In this document: positions 35,437 through 44,933 of the stretch, piece after piece
Layout: the number at the start of each line of letters is the position of its first letter
Numbering within the stretch: position 1 is the stretch's first letter
DNA from: Iningainema tapete BLCC-T55
GTDB lineage: Bacteria > Cyanobacteriota > Cyanobacteriia > Cyanobacteriales > Nostocaceae
Assembly (NCBI RefSeq): GCF_014698965.1
Contig: NZ_JACXAE010000060.1
Location: forward strand, 1 to 64,000
Direction of reading: 5' to 3'
DNA length: 64,000 nucleotides
Notes under the pieces: model-generated
Told to the model about the DNA's origin: nothing
The model's input: the letters and a program-made list of their open reading frames with translations, nothing else
Database searches by the model: none
Made by a program: the position numbers and the translations under genes

Positions 35437-37956
35437 ATGACTGCATCAATGGAGCCACAAGTTGGGTTACAATTTGAGGATGATCGCACTGGTTTGAGTG
35501 TTGAGACTCTGCGTCGGGCAATGGCTGATAATTTGTTTTATGTGCAGGGTAAGTATCCGGAGATTGCTAATAGGAATGATTATTATTTGGCGTTGGCTTA
35601 TACTGTGCGCGATCGCTTGATTCAGCGTTGGATTAGTACTACTAGGGCTTATGTGAAGCAGGGTGTGCGGGTTGTTTGTTATTTGTCGGCTGAGTTTCTT
35701 TTGGGTCCCCATTTGCGAAATAATCTGATTAGTTTGGGGATTTATGAGCGGGTGCGTGAAGCTGTTGAGGTGTCGGGGTTGAATCTTGATGAGTTGGTTG
35801 AGCAGGAGGAGGAGCCTGGTTTGGGTAATGGTGGGCTTGGGCGTCTGGCTGCTTGTTATCTGGATTCTATGACGGCTCTGGAGATTCCGGCGATCGGTTA
35901 TGGGATTCGCTATGAGTATGGTATTTTTGATCAGGAGATTCGTGATGGTTGGCAGGCTGAGATTACTGATAAGTGGTTACAGTGGGGTAATCCTTGGGAA
36001 ATTGCTCGTCCTGATGTGTCGTTTGAGGTGAAGTTTGGTGGTCAAACTGAGTTCTATAATGATGAGCGGGGATGGGGCATTCGTTGGATTCCTAATCAAA
36101 TCGTTAAGGGTATAGCCTACGATACTCCGATTGTTGGGTATAAGGTGAATACTGCTAATGTTTTGCGTCTTTGGAAGGCGGAGGCTCCTGAGTCTTTCGA
36201 TTTTCAAGCTTTTAATGTGGGTGATTATTACCGCGCTGTTGATAAGAAAGTAGTGTCGGAAAATATTACTAAGGTTCTTTATCCTAATGATGAGCAGCTT
36301 CAAGGTAAGCAGTTACGGTTGGAGCAACAATACTTTTTTGTTTCTTGCTCTCTTCAGGATATGATTCGTGTTCATTTGCTGACTGGGCAAAGTTTGGATA
36401 ATTTCCATGAAAAGTTTGCTGTGCAGCTTAATGATACTCACCCAGCAATTGGTGTTGCTGAGTTGATGCGCCTTTTGGTTGATGAGCATCGCTTTGATTG
36501 GGATCGTGCTTGGCAGATTACTCAAAATACTTTTGGTTATACTAATCATACTTTACTTCCAGAGGCTTTGGAAAAGTGGTCGATTAGTTTGTTTGGTAGT
36601 CTTTTACCTCGTCATTTGGAGATTATTTACGAAATTAACAGTCGTTTGTTGGATGAGGTGCGGCGAAAGTATCCTTATGATCAAGGTAAGGTGGCTAGGT
36701 TGTCTCTGATTGATGAGTCTGGTGAGAGATACGTGCGCATGGCTAATTTGGCTTGTGTTGGTAGTCATGCTATTAATGGTGTCGCTGCTTTGCATTCGGA
36801 GTTACTCAAGCAAACTATTTTACGAGATTTTTATGAGTTGTTCCCACAGAAGTTTACTAATGTAACTAACGGAGTTACGCCACGCCGTTGGTTGGTTTCG
36901 AGTAATCCCCGGTTGACTGGTTTGATAACAAGCAAGATTGGCGATGACTGGATTAAGCATCTTGAGGAATTGAAAAAATTGGAAGCTTTTGTTGATGATG
37001 CTGGTTTCCGTCAACAGTGGCGACAAATTAAGTTGGATGTGAAGGGTGATTTGGCGAAATATATTGAGCAGCGCACTGGGATTGTGGTGAATCCAGAATC
37101 TTTATTTGATGTTCAAGTTAAGCGTCTTCACGAGTACAAGCGTCAACATCTCAATGTTCTCCACATCATCACATTGTATCACCGCATCAAGCAAAATCCA
37201 AATATCGAAGTTACACCCCGTACTTGCATTTTTGGTGGGAAGGCTGCACCAGGCTACTACATGGCAAAGTTAATTATCAAGTTAATTAATGCTGTCGCGG
37301 AAGTTGTTAATAATGATGTGGATGTGCGCGATCGCCTTAAAGTTGTCTTCATCCCAGATTACAATGTTACTTTAGGACAAAGAGTCTACCCTGCTGCTGA
37401 TTTATCAGAGCAAATCTCTACTGCTGGGTTTGAGGCTTCTGGTACGGGAAATATGAAGTTTTCTATGAATGGCGCACTAACTATCGGTACTCTCGATGGT
37501 GCGAATGTGGAAATTCGTCAAGAAGTAGGAGCAGAAAACTTCTTTTTATTTGGATTGACAACTGAGGAAGTCTCTCACCTCAAGACAAATTACCATCCTT
37601 GGGATTACTATAACTCTAATCCTCAACTGCGAGAAGTCATCGATTTGATTTCTTCAGGTGTTTTCTCACGGGGTGATACAAACTTGTTCCGCCCGCTCAT
37701 CGACAATCTACTTCAACGCGATCCCTTTTTGTTACTTGCTGATTATCAATCATATATTGATTGTCAGGCACAAGTAAGTCAAGCTTACCGCAATCAAGAG
37801 CATTGGACAAAGATGTCAATTTTGAATGTAGCACGGATTGGGAAATTTTCGAGCGATCGCTCTATTCGTGAGTACTGTCAGAATATCTGGAAGGTAGAAC
37901 CTGTTAAAGTTGAACTAGAAGCCTACGTTCAATCGCAAGCAGGTTTGAAGGTTTAG
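35437..37956 (+). CDS. glgP: Glycogen phosphorylase
   Basis: 839 aa, full length. N-terminal domain with GLGNGGLGRLAACYLDSM and the C-terminal PLP site EASGTGNMKFSMNGALTIG (Lys about 673) with the KRLHEYKRQHLN segment. It releases glucose-1-phosphate from glycogen in the cytosol. AAGGAGG lies 7 bp before the ATG, the strongest ribosome site in the window. The first half of the gene (to about 36900) has a marked G+T skew and prefers GAG, TTG and GTT codons, while the last third uses the A-rich codons of its neighbours. Confidence 0.95.
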   Translation: MTASMEPQVGLQFEDDRTGLSVETLRRAMADNLFYVQGKYPEIANRNDYYLALAYTVRDRLIQRWISTTRAYVKQGVRVVCYLSAEFLLGPHLRNNLISLGIYERVREAVEVSGLNLDELVEQEEEPGLGNGGLGRLAACYLDSMTALEIPAIGYGIRYEYGIFDQEIRDGWQAEITDKWLQWGNPWEIARPDVSFEVKFGGQTEFYNDERGWGIRWIPNQIVKGIAYDTPIVGYKVNTANVLRLWKAEAPESFDFQAFNVGDYYRAVDKKVVSENITKVLYPNDEQLQGKQLRLEQQYFFVSCSLQDMIRVHLLTGQSLDNFHEKFAVQLNDTHPAIGVAELMRLLVDEHRFDWDRAWQITQNTFGYTNHTLLPEALEKWSISLFGSLLPRHLEIIYEINSRLLDEVRRKYPYDQGKVARLSLIDESGERYVRMANLACVGSHAINGVAALHSELLKQTILRDFYELFPQKFTNVTNGVTPRRWLVSSNPRLTGLITSKIGDDWIKHLEELKKLEAFVDDAGFRQQWRQIKLDVKGDLAKYIEQRTGIVVNPESLFDVQVKRLHEYKRQHLNVLHIITLYHRIKQNPNIEVTPRTCIFGGKAAPGYYMAKLIIKLINAVAEVVNNDVDVRDRLKVVFIPDYNVTLGQRVYPAADLSEQISTAGFEASGTGNMKFSMNGALTIGTLDGANVEIRQEVGAENFFLFGLTTEEVSHLKTNYHPWDYYNSNPQLREVIDLISSGVFSRGDTNLFRPLIDNLLQRDPFLLLADYQSYIDCQAQVSQAYRNQEHWTKMSILNVARIGKFSSDRSIREYCQNIWKVEPVKVELEAYVQSQAGLKV

Positions 37957-37976
37957 AGGCGTAGGGGGGGTAGGGG

Positions 37977-38068
37977 AGCAGAGGAGATTATGAATTTGAA
38001 TTCTCCCTTTCTCCCCGACTCCCTTTCTCCCTATCTCCCCCACTCCCTATCTCCCCCACTCCTCTGCT
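37977..38068. repeat. Low-complexity C/T-rich repeat with terminal inverted repeats
   Basis: AGCAGAGGAG (37977-37986) and CTCCTCTGCT (38059-38068) enclose a run of CTCCCTATCTCCCCCA-type units. Convergent spacer between glgP and the Nif11 gene. Confidence 0.7.
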
Positions 38069-38100
38069 GTCTCAACGCGCAAATGACAAACATCTCTAGC

Positions 38101-38337
38101 TTACCTGGGATGAATGTGAAATCTGGGTGACATTCCTGGATTGACAATAGCAGCTAACTCTTCTGAAGACAAATTGCTCAATTCTGTCTCTAATTCTTGT
38201 ACTGTAAAGTTATAGCCACGCTCTTTTGCAATTTTGATAAAAGCTTCTGGCTCAGATGCTGCTTTGAGTCTTTCCTTTAATGCTTGATCCTGTTTTACTG
38301 CTTTGAAAAGTTGAGATGCATGTTGTTGTACCATCAT
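38101..38337 (-). CDS. Nif11-type leader-peptide-like protein
   Basis: 78 aa. ASQLFKAVKQDQALKERLKA, AFIKIAKERGYNFTVQELETEL and LSSEELAAIVNPG are the Nif11/NHLP leader signature, ending in a short basic His/Pro tail (MSPRFHIHPR) after the G-type cleavage region. Members with long Cys/Ser/Thr cores are RiPP precursors; here the tail lacks Cys, Ser and Thr-rich core and no modification enzyme is nearby, so it may be a leader-like regulator. Two Met starts are adjacent. Confidence 0.75.
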   Translation of the reverse strand: MMVQQHASQLFKAVKQDQALKERLKAASEPEAFIKIAKERGYNFTVQELETELSNLSSEELAAIVNPGMSPRFHIHPR

Positions 38338-38494
38338 CTTCCATCTCCTATTTTAAATCTGAGATTTAATGCAATAAATTAGCTCCTGTGGTTTTACCAA
38401 ATCCAGTTCAGGTAGCTACTATGCTTATATATTTCGATCTTGAACTAAAAATGAGAATTCTGAATCTATCTTGACAAATGTTTACGATAATCAT

Positions 38495-38523
38495 GTAGAG
38501 ACGTTCCGTCGGAACGTCTCTAC
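38495..38523. repeat. GTAGAGACGTTCC palindrome downstream of hemH
   Basis: Intact 29-bp copy immediately after the hemH stop (38526) on the minus strand; position fits a 3'-end hairpin. Confidence 0.85.
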
Positions 38524-38525
38524 GA

Positions 38526-39689
38526 CTACAACAAACCAACCATATGCAGTAAACCACGTCCGGTGATTAACTCTATAATCAATGCTAAAAAGCCGAGCAT
38601 GGCAATTCTACCATTCCAAACTTCTGCACTTGATGTCATCCCCCACTCCCAACGTTCTGGTGGGTAAATTCTCACCTTTTTCTTCATTTGGGTGACTTGT
38701 GACAGTTTGAGACTGGGAGCTTTCAATGCTTCTATCACTAAGTCTGCTAATGCTCTAATAAATATGGGATGGGTGTTGAGGGCGGGTACGCGACGGAAGT
38801 TGTGAATTCCGGCTTCTTCTGCTACTTCGCGATACTCGATGTCAATTTCTTGCAGTGTCTCAATGTGTTCGGAGACAAAACTAATTGGTACTACTACCAA
38901 ATCTTTCACGCCTTTTGCTCCTAATTCTGGGATAGCTTCTTCCGTATATGGTTGTAACCATTCTACCGGACCTACGCGACTTTGGTAAGCTAAGGTATAG
39001 GGATTGGGACGATTGAGGGTTTGCAGAATTAGGTGAGTGCATTCCTCAATTTCTTGTTGATAAGGATCGCCTGCTTCTTCAACGTAGCTTTTTGGTACAC
39101 CGTGAGCGCTGAAAAAGATATGGGCTTCGTCAGGATTGGAACATTGATCGATTTCTTGGGCAATTAATTCTGCCATTGCTTGCAGGTAGCCTGGTTTTTT
39201 GTACCATGAGGGAATCACGGTGTATTCAATGGGTTGGAGTTTGGGATTTTCTCGCCAAAGTTTTGCTAAGAGCCTAAAGCTGGAACCACTGGTACTGATG
39301 GAAAATTGGGGATAAAGTGGTAATATAACCAAACGTTCAATGCCATCTTGGGCAATTCTGGCGATCGCTTCTTCGGTGTATGGATACCAATAGCGCATCC
39401 CAACATAAATCTTTGCTTGTTCTCCCAATGCTTCAAGTTGTGCTTTTAAGGCTTCTCCTTGAGCTTCGGTGATGCGTCGTAGTGGAGAACCACCGCCTAT
39501 TTGCTTATAATTCTCTTGAGATTCTTTCTTTCGCCGTGAAGATATTAGCCAAGCCAGGGGTTTTTGCAACCAGGGAAACGGTAGGCGAATAATTTCTGGA
39601 TCTGAAAACAGGTTAAAGAGAAATGGTCCTACATCGTCGAGCTTATCTGGACCACCAAGGTTGAGCAATAATACGCCTACACGACCCAT
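38526..39689 (-). CDS. hemH: Ferrochelatase with C-terminal CAB-like domain
   Basis: 387 aa. Residues 1-320 are ferrochelatase ([17 protein letters not shown], the active-site His in [13 protein letters not shown], the Glu in [13 protein letters not shown]). Residues about 350-380 ([25 protein letters not shown], described) form the chlorophyll a/b-binding-like helix with the ExxNxxxAM-type motif found only in oxygenic phototrophs. Inserts Fe2+ into protoporphyrin IX at the membrane; the extra helix is thought to couple heme and chlorophyll supply. Confidence 0.95.
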   Translation of the reverse strand: MGRVGVLLLNLGGPDKLDDVGPFLFNLFSDPEIIRLPFPWLQKPLAWLISSRRKKESQENYKQIGGGSPLRRITEAQGEALKAQLEALGEQAKIYVGMRYWYPYTEEAIARIAQDGIERLVILPLYPQFSISTSGSSFRLLAKLWRENPKLQPIEYTVIPSWYKKPGYLQAMAELIAQEIDQCSNPDEAHIFFSAHGVPKSYVEEAGDPYQQEIEECTHLILQTLNRPNPYTLAYQSRVGPVEWLQPYTEEAIPELGAKGVKDLVVVPISFVSEHIETLQEIDIEYREVAEEAGIHNFRRVPALNTHPIFIRALADLVIEALKAPSLKLSQVTQMKKKVRIYPPERWEWGMTSSAEVWNGRIAMLGFLALIIELITGRGLLHMVGLL

Positions 39690-39787
39690 ACTATTTTACC
39701 ATCCCCCAATATTTATTAGCTTTTTTTACTAATGTTAACAATAATATCTTTATTAAATACCCTAAATTCAGAATCAGGAAAGAAGCT

Positions 39788-40414
39788 ATGGCAACAATTT
39801 TCAGAGATCTGAGTTACCGCTATCAATGGCTTTATGATGGCATATCGCGTCTAGCCGCTCTCAGCATAGGCGGAGAGGCGCGTTTCCACCAATTACCTTT
39901 ACAAAACTTATCAATTTCCTCAGACACCAAGGTACTAGATTTGTGCTGTGGTAGCGGTCAAGCAACTAAGTACTTGGTAAAATATTCACAAAACGTAACA
40001 GGTTTAGATGCATCGCCGCTGTCTTTAAAAAGAGCCAGACAAAATGTTCCTCAAGCAGAGTATGTGGAGGCTTTTGCAGAAGAGATGCCGTTTGCGGATA
40101 ATGAATTTGATGTAGTGCATACCAGCGTCGCATTGCATGAAATGGCTCCGGAGCAATTGAGAAAGATTATCGAAGAAGTATATCGGGTGTTGAAGCCAGG
40201 TGGAGTGTTTACGTTGGTAGATTTTCATCCTCCCACCAATCCAGTCTTCTTACCTGGGTTATGGGTGTTTTTGCTGTTGTTTGAGACGGAGACTGCTTGG
40301 CAATTGTTGAAAACTGATTTGGTTGGGTTATTGAGAGAGAGGGGGTTTGAGAGTACCGAGTTAACTTTGTATGCGGGTGGGAGTTTGCAGGTGATACGGG
40401 CAATTCGTAATTGA
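39788..40414 (+). CDS. Class I SAM-dependent methyltransferase
   Basis: 208 aa. SAM-binding motif VLDLCCGSGQATKYL (about 47-61), acidic loop GLDASPLSL, motif EEMPFADNEFDVVHTSVALH and post-III RVLKPGGVFTLVD place it in the UbiE/Ubiquinone-type methyltransferases. The C-terminal part has a hydrophobic stretch (LPGLWVFLLLFE). Substrate unknown. Divergent from hemH. Confidence 0.85.
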   Translation: MATIFRDLSYRYQWLYDGISRLAALSIGGEARFHQLPLQNLSISSDTKVLDLCCGSGQATKYLVKYSQNVTGLDASPLSLKRARQNVPQAEYVEAFAEEMPFADNEFDVVHTSVALHEMAPEQLRKIIEEVYRVLKPGGVFTLVDFHPPTNPVFLPGLWVFLLLFETETAWQLLKTDLVGLLRERGFESTELTLYAGGSLQVIRAIRN

Positions 40415-40590
40415 AGAGTTAATTATGATTTACTCCTATAGCGCCCTCAATTTAATTATATAAACCGCCAAGACGCCTTCGCGAAGCGTCTCGAAGAGAA
40501 GGACGCCAAGCTGATGAAGCATGGACGCAGAAACTGATTATTGTTTGCTATGACTATGTAAAAATAAATTCAATCTGTGATGATAAACTA

Positions 40591-41616
40591 ATGACCTGGG
40601 CAACTGGACAAAAGTTACACCGCGATAAGTATGAAATAAAACAAGAGTTAGGACGGGGGCGCATTGCAATTACCTATCTGGCAACAAATAGGGATAACTT
40701 GAATGTTGTTATTAAAACACTGAATCCCGATGTGCTTAACCAACTGACTCTTCAAGATCGCAATTATCTAGAATCAGGGTTTGCAGATGAAGCCCCCAAG
40801 CTAGCAAGATGCGCACACGCCAATATTGTCCGCGTGATAGAGACATTTAAGGAAGGGGATTTACTATGCATAGTAATAGAGTATATTCATGGAAATAATT
40901 TAGCTAATATTGTCAAAGCCCGAAAATTTTTACCAGAACAAGAAGCTATAGATTATATCCAGCAAATTGGACAAGCACTGATTGAAGTTCATAAACAAGG
41001 ATTCTTACATCGAGATGTGAAACCAGAAAATATCATGGTGCGGGCGGGTACTACCCAAGCTGTTTTGATAGACTTTGATTTAGCAAGGGGTTTCGACAAT
41101 CCCCTCACAAGTCGCGGTGCTAGAGTTGATGGATTTACACCGATTGAACTTTACTTCAACTCGGCAAAACGACAGTCGCAGCGCGGTGCTTGGACGGATG
41201 TTTATTCTTTAGCAGCAACTTTATATGTATTATTAACTGGACAACAGCCAGTTTCTGCGACAGATCGTAAAGACCAAAGTAAGCGATTAATTGAACCATT
41301 AGAACTGAACAATCAAATTAGCGATCGCCTTAACAAAGCTATTATTCATGGGATGCAACTAGAACCAGAAAAACGTCCCCAGACTGTAGACGACTGGTTG
41401 AAGGAATTGGGATTGAAAACAAGGAGTTTTACTTTCCCCAAACTACTGTGGGCACAACCTCTATGGGCGGTAATACTGGAGATTATGGGTGTTTTGGCAT
41501 TATTTGCAGCATTGATATCAGGAATTAAAGACGGTACAGATTTATTAAAGGATTGGTTTCCCAATCAACCACCTACTCTTAACCATTCTACCCCCAATCA
41601 ACAGCAAAACAGGTGA
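40591..41616 (+). CDS. Ser/Thr protein kinase with C-terminal membrane helix
   Basis: 341 aa. Hanks-type kinase: glycine loop LGRGRIAITYLA, VIK Lys (42), catalytic HRDVKPEN (140-147), but DFD (161-163) in place of DFG. Residues about 288-312 are a TM helix (LWAVILEIMGVLALFAAL) with a short extracytoplasmic tail. Overlaps the next kinase gene only if that gene used its upstream GTG; normal operon spacing is about 70 bp. Signal and substrate unknown. Confidence 0.88.
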   Translation: MTWATGQKLHRDKYEIKQELGRGRIAITYLATNRDNLNVVIKTLNPDVLNQLTLQDRNYLESGFADEAPKLARCAHANIVRVIETFKEGDLLCIVIEYIHGNNLANIVKARKFLPEQEAIDYIQQIGQALIEVHKQGFLHRDVKPENIMVRAGTTQAVLIDFDLARGFDNPLTSRGARVDGFTPIELYFNSAKRQSQRGAWTDVYSLAATLYVLLTGQQPVSATDRKDQSKRLIEPLELNNQISDRLNKAIIHGMQLEPEKRPQTVDDWLKELGLKTRSFTFPKLLWAQPLWAVILEIMGVLALFAALISGIKDGTDLLKDWFPNQPPTLNHSTPNQQQNR

Positions 41617-41687
41617 CAATCACCACAGTGCTGACCTCATCCTCAGACGTGTCAAAATCATTAATAGTTCTCAATAAAACGAGGTAT

Positions 41688-43166
41688 ATGTTCTGGGCAA
41701 AAGGGCAGCTAATACACAACGGCAAATATCAGATAGAGAGAATGTTGGGCGGTGGTGGTTTCGCTGTCACCTACCAAGCAATCCATACCACGCTCAATCG
41801 CCTAGTCGTCATCAAAACACCAAACCAAAATGTCCAAAACGATCCAGACTATCCCAAGTATGTTGAGCGCTTTAAAAAAGAAGCGCAGATGCTGGCAGAA
41901 TGTTGTACAGACTCCCACCCTCATATTGTACAGGTCTTCGATTTATTTGAAGAAGATGGTCGCCACTGCCTAGTGATGCAATATATACCAGGCGAGAGTT
42001 TATGGCAGTTTGTGCAGCGCATCGGGGCATTATCGGAAACTGAAGCCGTTAAGTACATCCACCAAATTGGGATAGCTTTAGTGGAAGTACATAAAAAAGG
42101 AGTTTGGCATCTTGATGTCACCCCTCCTAATATTATGCTCAGTTTTGATTCGGGGCTTCCTAACTCTGGTAAGGCGGTGCTGATTGACTTTGGTATTGCT
42201 GGAGACATGTCGCCACCTAGTACCCTTTCGAGGTCTTTTGGTAATAAGGCATTTGCGCCGTATGAATTAATTAGCAAAGGTATTCGTCATCCAACAGTGG
42301 ATGTGTACTGTTTAGCTGCGTCTCTGTACTATGCGGTAACTGGACAAATACCCACCAAATCCTTAAACCGTAAGTTTGAAAGCGAGAAATTATCACCACC
42401 AAAGCAACTTGTCCCCAGTCTCAGCGATGCGGTGAATCAAGCAATTTGGAAAGGTATGGCGTTGGAGGCAAAAAACCGTCCTCAAACGATGCAAGAGTGG
42501 TTGAATTTATTGCCTGAAAACACCCCACCTCCAACTCCTCGTCCCAAACTACCTTGGACGCAACCTCTTAGGAAGTGGATATTAGCGATTATTGTTTTGT
42601 TGGCGCTATTCACAGCATTGATACCAGTGATATCACAATTGACAACGCAAAACTCGCCATTACCAATCAATTCATCCACACCAAAAGTGACAAAAGTAGA
42701 TTACTCTAATCTAGAGAACTTGCTTAGAGCCAAAAAATGGAAAGAAGCGGATGAGGAAACTTCCAGACTGATGCTGAAAGTAGCTGGCAGAGAAAAAGAA
42801 GGCCGGCTAGATGAGCAAAGCATTAGCAACTTTCCCTGTAATGAATTACGCACTATTGACCAACTTTGGGTAAAATACAGTAATGAGCGCTTTGGCTTTA
42901 GCGTACAAAAGCGCATTTGGGATCAGGTAGGCGGCATGGTAAGCAACCGAGGAGACACTTATGAGAAGTATACGAAGTTAGCTGATCGTGTCGGCTGGCG
43001 CAAGAATACTGAATGGCAGAAGTATAATCAACTAAACTTTTCCCTAGAAGCTCCCGTGGGGCATCTCCCCACCATTACAGAGCACCATATGAATCCCTTA
43101 CCAGATTTTTTTGGCGACGTGGTCGATTCTTCTCTCATGTCCATCTCTGTGAAGTGTAACATATAA
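41688..43166 (+). CDS. Ser/Thr kinase fused to a GUN4 domain
   Basis: About 492 aa from ATG 41688 (GAGG upstream), matching the normal MFWAKGQ-type kinase start; the GTG at 41613 would add 25 residues. Kinase: loop LGGGGFAVTYQ, Lys 43, catalytic HLDVTPPN (141-148, Lys replaced by Thr), DFG (167-169). TM helix about 300-325, then a GUN4 domain (NLENLLRAKKWKEADEETSR, IDQLWVKYSNERFGFSVQ, NFSLEAPVGHLP). GUN4 binds porphyrins and activates Mg-chelatase, so this may be a tetrapyrrole-linked kinase (inference). The missing catalytic-loop Lys could lower activity. Confidence 0.9.
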   Translation: MFWAKGQLIHNGKYQIERMLGGGGFAVTYQAIHTTLNRLVVIKTPNQNVQNDPDYPKYVERFKKEAQMLAECCTDSHPHIVQVFDLFEEDGRHCLVMQYIPGESLWQFVQRIGALSETEAVKYIHQIGIALVEVHKKGVWHLDVTPPNIMLSFDSGLPNSGKAVLIDFGIAGDMSPPSTLSRSFGNKAFAPYELISKGIRHPTVDVYCLAASLYYAVTGQIPTKSLNRKFESEKLSPPKQLVPSLSDAVNQAIWKGMALEAKNRPQTMQEWLNLLPENTPPPTPRPKLPWTQPLRKWILAIIVLLALFTALIPVISQLTTQNSPLPINSSTPKVTKVDYSNLENLLRAKKWKEADEETSRLMLKVAGREKEGRLDEQSISNFPCNELRTIDQLWVKYSNERFGFSVQKRIWDQVGGMVSNRGDTYEKYTKLADRVGWRKNTEWQKYNQLNFSLEAPVGHLPTITEHHMNPLPDFFGDVVDSSLMSISVKCNI

Positions 43167-43169
43167 AGC

Positions 43170-43391
43170 TTACAGAAAATTGTGAAGATTTATAAATAAC
43201 TCTTTTTCCACGAAGTCTTGCGGCTTCTTGCTTTCCGATACCTGGTACTGGGTGGTAGAGAAGTCTTCTGGGTGTGCTTGTAGTACGATGCAGGCAAATT
43301 GGGAATTATAACAGTTAGCAAAGATAAACTTGGACGCGACTTCTTCTATTTCTTGGTTCGCTGCTTCCCATTCATCCCAAAGTAGTCTCAT
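43170..43391 (-). CDS. Possible small protein, unknown
   Basis: 73 aa, soluble, mixed composition (IEEVASKFIFANCYNSQFACIVLQAHPEDF). It starts at an ATG and is convergent with the kinase gene, 3 bp apart. No family recognised and no clear ribosome site. Confidence 0.35.
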   Translation of the reverse strand: MRLLWDEWEAANQEIEEVASKFIFANCYNSQFACIVLQAHPEDFSTTQYQVSESKKPQDFVEKELFINLHNFL

Positions 43392-43429
43392 TGGCGATCG
43401 CCCAAGATATGATCAGATGATTGATTTTT

Positions 43430-43545
43430 CCCCCGTAAGATTAGCTTTTGCTTGAGTAAAAAGCGCCAATGCTCCATTGATACTTGGACAAACAAACTTT
43501 TTTCTAGAGTTTGATGTTGGTTTTTACCGCTCTAACTATTATTTC
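43430..43545 (+). pseudogene. Decayed copy of the retropepsin-like gene 3' end
   Basis: Closely matches 45424-45535 (PVRLAF, then NAPLILGQTNFF, LEFDV) but has an in-frame TGA after AFA and no 5' part. A GCGATCGC(C/G)CAAGATATGAT stretch just upstream (43393-43415) also recurs before the intact module at 44872, so the copy kept both ends and lost the middle. Confidence 0.7.
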
Positions 43546-43590
43546 CCCTAGACTTGATAATTATGATATATATGTCATAATATAAAATAT

Positions 43591-43950
43591 ATGATATGGG
43601 AAATACTTTTTCACGACGAGTTTGAAGCATGGTTCGACCAGCAAGATCCCGCACTTCAAGAAGAGATTGCTGCGGTACTTGATGTGCTATCCGAGGAAGG
43701 ACCAACTCTAGGGAGACCTTACGTTGATACGATTTCTGAGTCGTCCTTTAACAACATGAAGGAGCTGCGAGTACAGTTTAGAGGGTTTCCGTGGAGAATC
43801 CTTTTTGCCTTCGATCCAGAGCGAAAAGCAATTCTCTTAGTGGGCGGGAATAAGCAAGGGAACAAGCGATGGTATGAGGAGAACATTCCCATAGCTGACA
43901 AACGTTTTAAAGAACATTTAGAAGAGTTACAAAGAAGAAACCAGCAATGA
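43591..43950 (+). CDS. HigB-like (phage Gp49-type) RelE-family toxin
   Basis: 119 aa. IWEILFHDEFEAWFDQQD, MKELRVQFRGFPWRILFAFDP and the C-terminal LLVGGNKQGNKRWYE are the Gp49/HigB pattern: ribosome-dependent mRNA interferase. Overlaps the XRE antitoxin by 4 bp, in the toxin-first order typical of HigBA. Confidence 0.9.
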   Translation: MIWEILFHDEFEAWFDQQDPALQEEIAAVLDVLSEEGPTLGRPYVDTISESSFNNMKELRVQFRGFPWRILFAFDPERKAILLVGGNKQGNKRWYEENIPIADKRFKEHLEELQRRNQQ

Positions 43951-44288
43951 AATCTTATCAAGAAAAAAGAAAGGAGTTTTCACCAGAAGCTCAAAAGCGC
44001 ATAACTGCTCGATCTCAGGAGATAAAGAACGAACTTCACATCCTCAAGGCAATTAGAGAAATTACAGGAATGTCTCAAGAAGTACTCGCTGAACGCCTTG
44101 GAGTTGATCAGTCTTACATTTCACGACTTGAACGACGAGATAACATCACGCTTGCTACACTTGCGAATATCATCCGTGCTCTTGGTGGTTCCATAGAGAT
44201 TGCGATTCATCTTCCTGAGCGGGAACCTGTAAAGTTCTCGAATCTCGAAGCTCTTTTCGCCCTTGATGCACAACACGATCAAACATGA
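43947..44288 (+). CDS. HigA-type XRE antitoxin
   Basis: 113 aa. HTH_3 domain at about 35-90 (ITGMSQEVLAERLGVDQSYISRLERRDNIT). N-terminal helix with EFSPEAQKRI binds the toxin. Autoregulation through the HTH is expected; an inverted repeat near the toxin start was not obvious. Confidence 0.9.
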   Translation: MKSYQEKRKEFSPEAQKRITARSQEIKNELHILKAIREITGMSQEVLAERLGVDQSYISRLERRDNITLATLANIIRALGGSIEIAIHLPEREPVKFSNLEALFALDAQHDQT

Positions 44289-44347
44289 GCAAGAATGAAA
44301 TAAGTGAGTTTCGGTGGAAAGTTCGCATGGGCATTTCGCCGCAACAG

Positions 44348-44623
44348 TCATTGGCTAAATTTACTCCGTTGTTCCAACTCCTCACGGCTGGCACGAACTA
44401 TCTCAATTGTATCCACCAATGGTAGATGACTAATTAGTTCATCTAAGCATTCAAGAGCGTTGAGGGCTGCTTGACGCTTCAAGGACTGCATTTGGGCAAT
44501 TCCATCTTTGATAAGTTCGAGTGCCAACGCATCCAGTGAAAGATTGCGTCGCTGGGCTTCAGCTATTAAGGTAGAACGCTCTTGCAGAGATAGTTGAATA
44601 GTCAGGGGCTGGGAGTCATTCAT
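44348..44623 (-). CDS. Antitoxin-like small protein (orphan)
   Basis: 91 aa. LTIQLSLQERSTLIAEAQRRNLSLDALALELIKDGI is a ribbon-helix-helix-like N-terminus, followed by an acidic tail. Similar antitoxins precede PIN or RelE toxins, but the 3' side only meets the end of the HigA gene, so no partner is seen. An imperfect palindrome (44646-44669) lies 23 bp upstream. Confidence 0.6.
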   Translation of the reverse strand: MNDSQPLTIQLSLQERSTLIAEAQRRNLSLDALALELIKDGIAQMQSLKRQAALNALECLDELISHLPLVDTIEIVRASREELEQRSKFSQ

Positions 44624-44645
44624 TTTACATATCAGTTGAATAATT

Positions 44646-44669
44646 AACTCAATTCTATATAATAGAGTT
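44646..44669. promoter_or_regulatory. Imperfect palindrome upstream of the orphan antitoxin
   Basis: AACTC at 44646-44650 and GAGTT at 44665-44669 flank an AT-rich core that includes a TATAAT-like TATATAAT. Fits an autoregulated promoter; unproven. Confidence 0.35.
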
Positions 44670-44933
44670 CACCTATTACAGTGCTGGAAACAAATACCGC
44701 CTCAGCTTCTACATAAAGTTGCTGAACTAACGTGTCTTTCGGTTAACACGCACCTTACTATTAAACCGTTACACCCTAAGTAAAAGCTGTGGACTTGTCT
44801 TTTACCGTAAGTACTTTTGCTATTGGACAACAGGAGCGGAGTCTACTGTCAGGTAACGCTTACCACTTAATGGCGATCGCGCAAGATATGATGTAGAAGA
44901 AAGTCAAAAAGAAAAAATAGTGGTCAACTGAAA

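Noticed and set aside
35467-36820. A series of minus-strand open frames opposite glgP
   Set aside because: Shadows created by the G+T-rich codon use of the first half of glgP; composition is Ile/Ser/Asn-rich and no family features appear.
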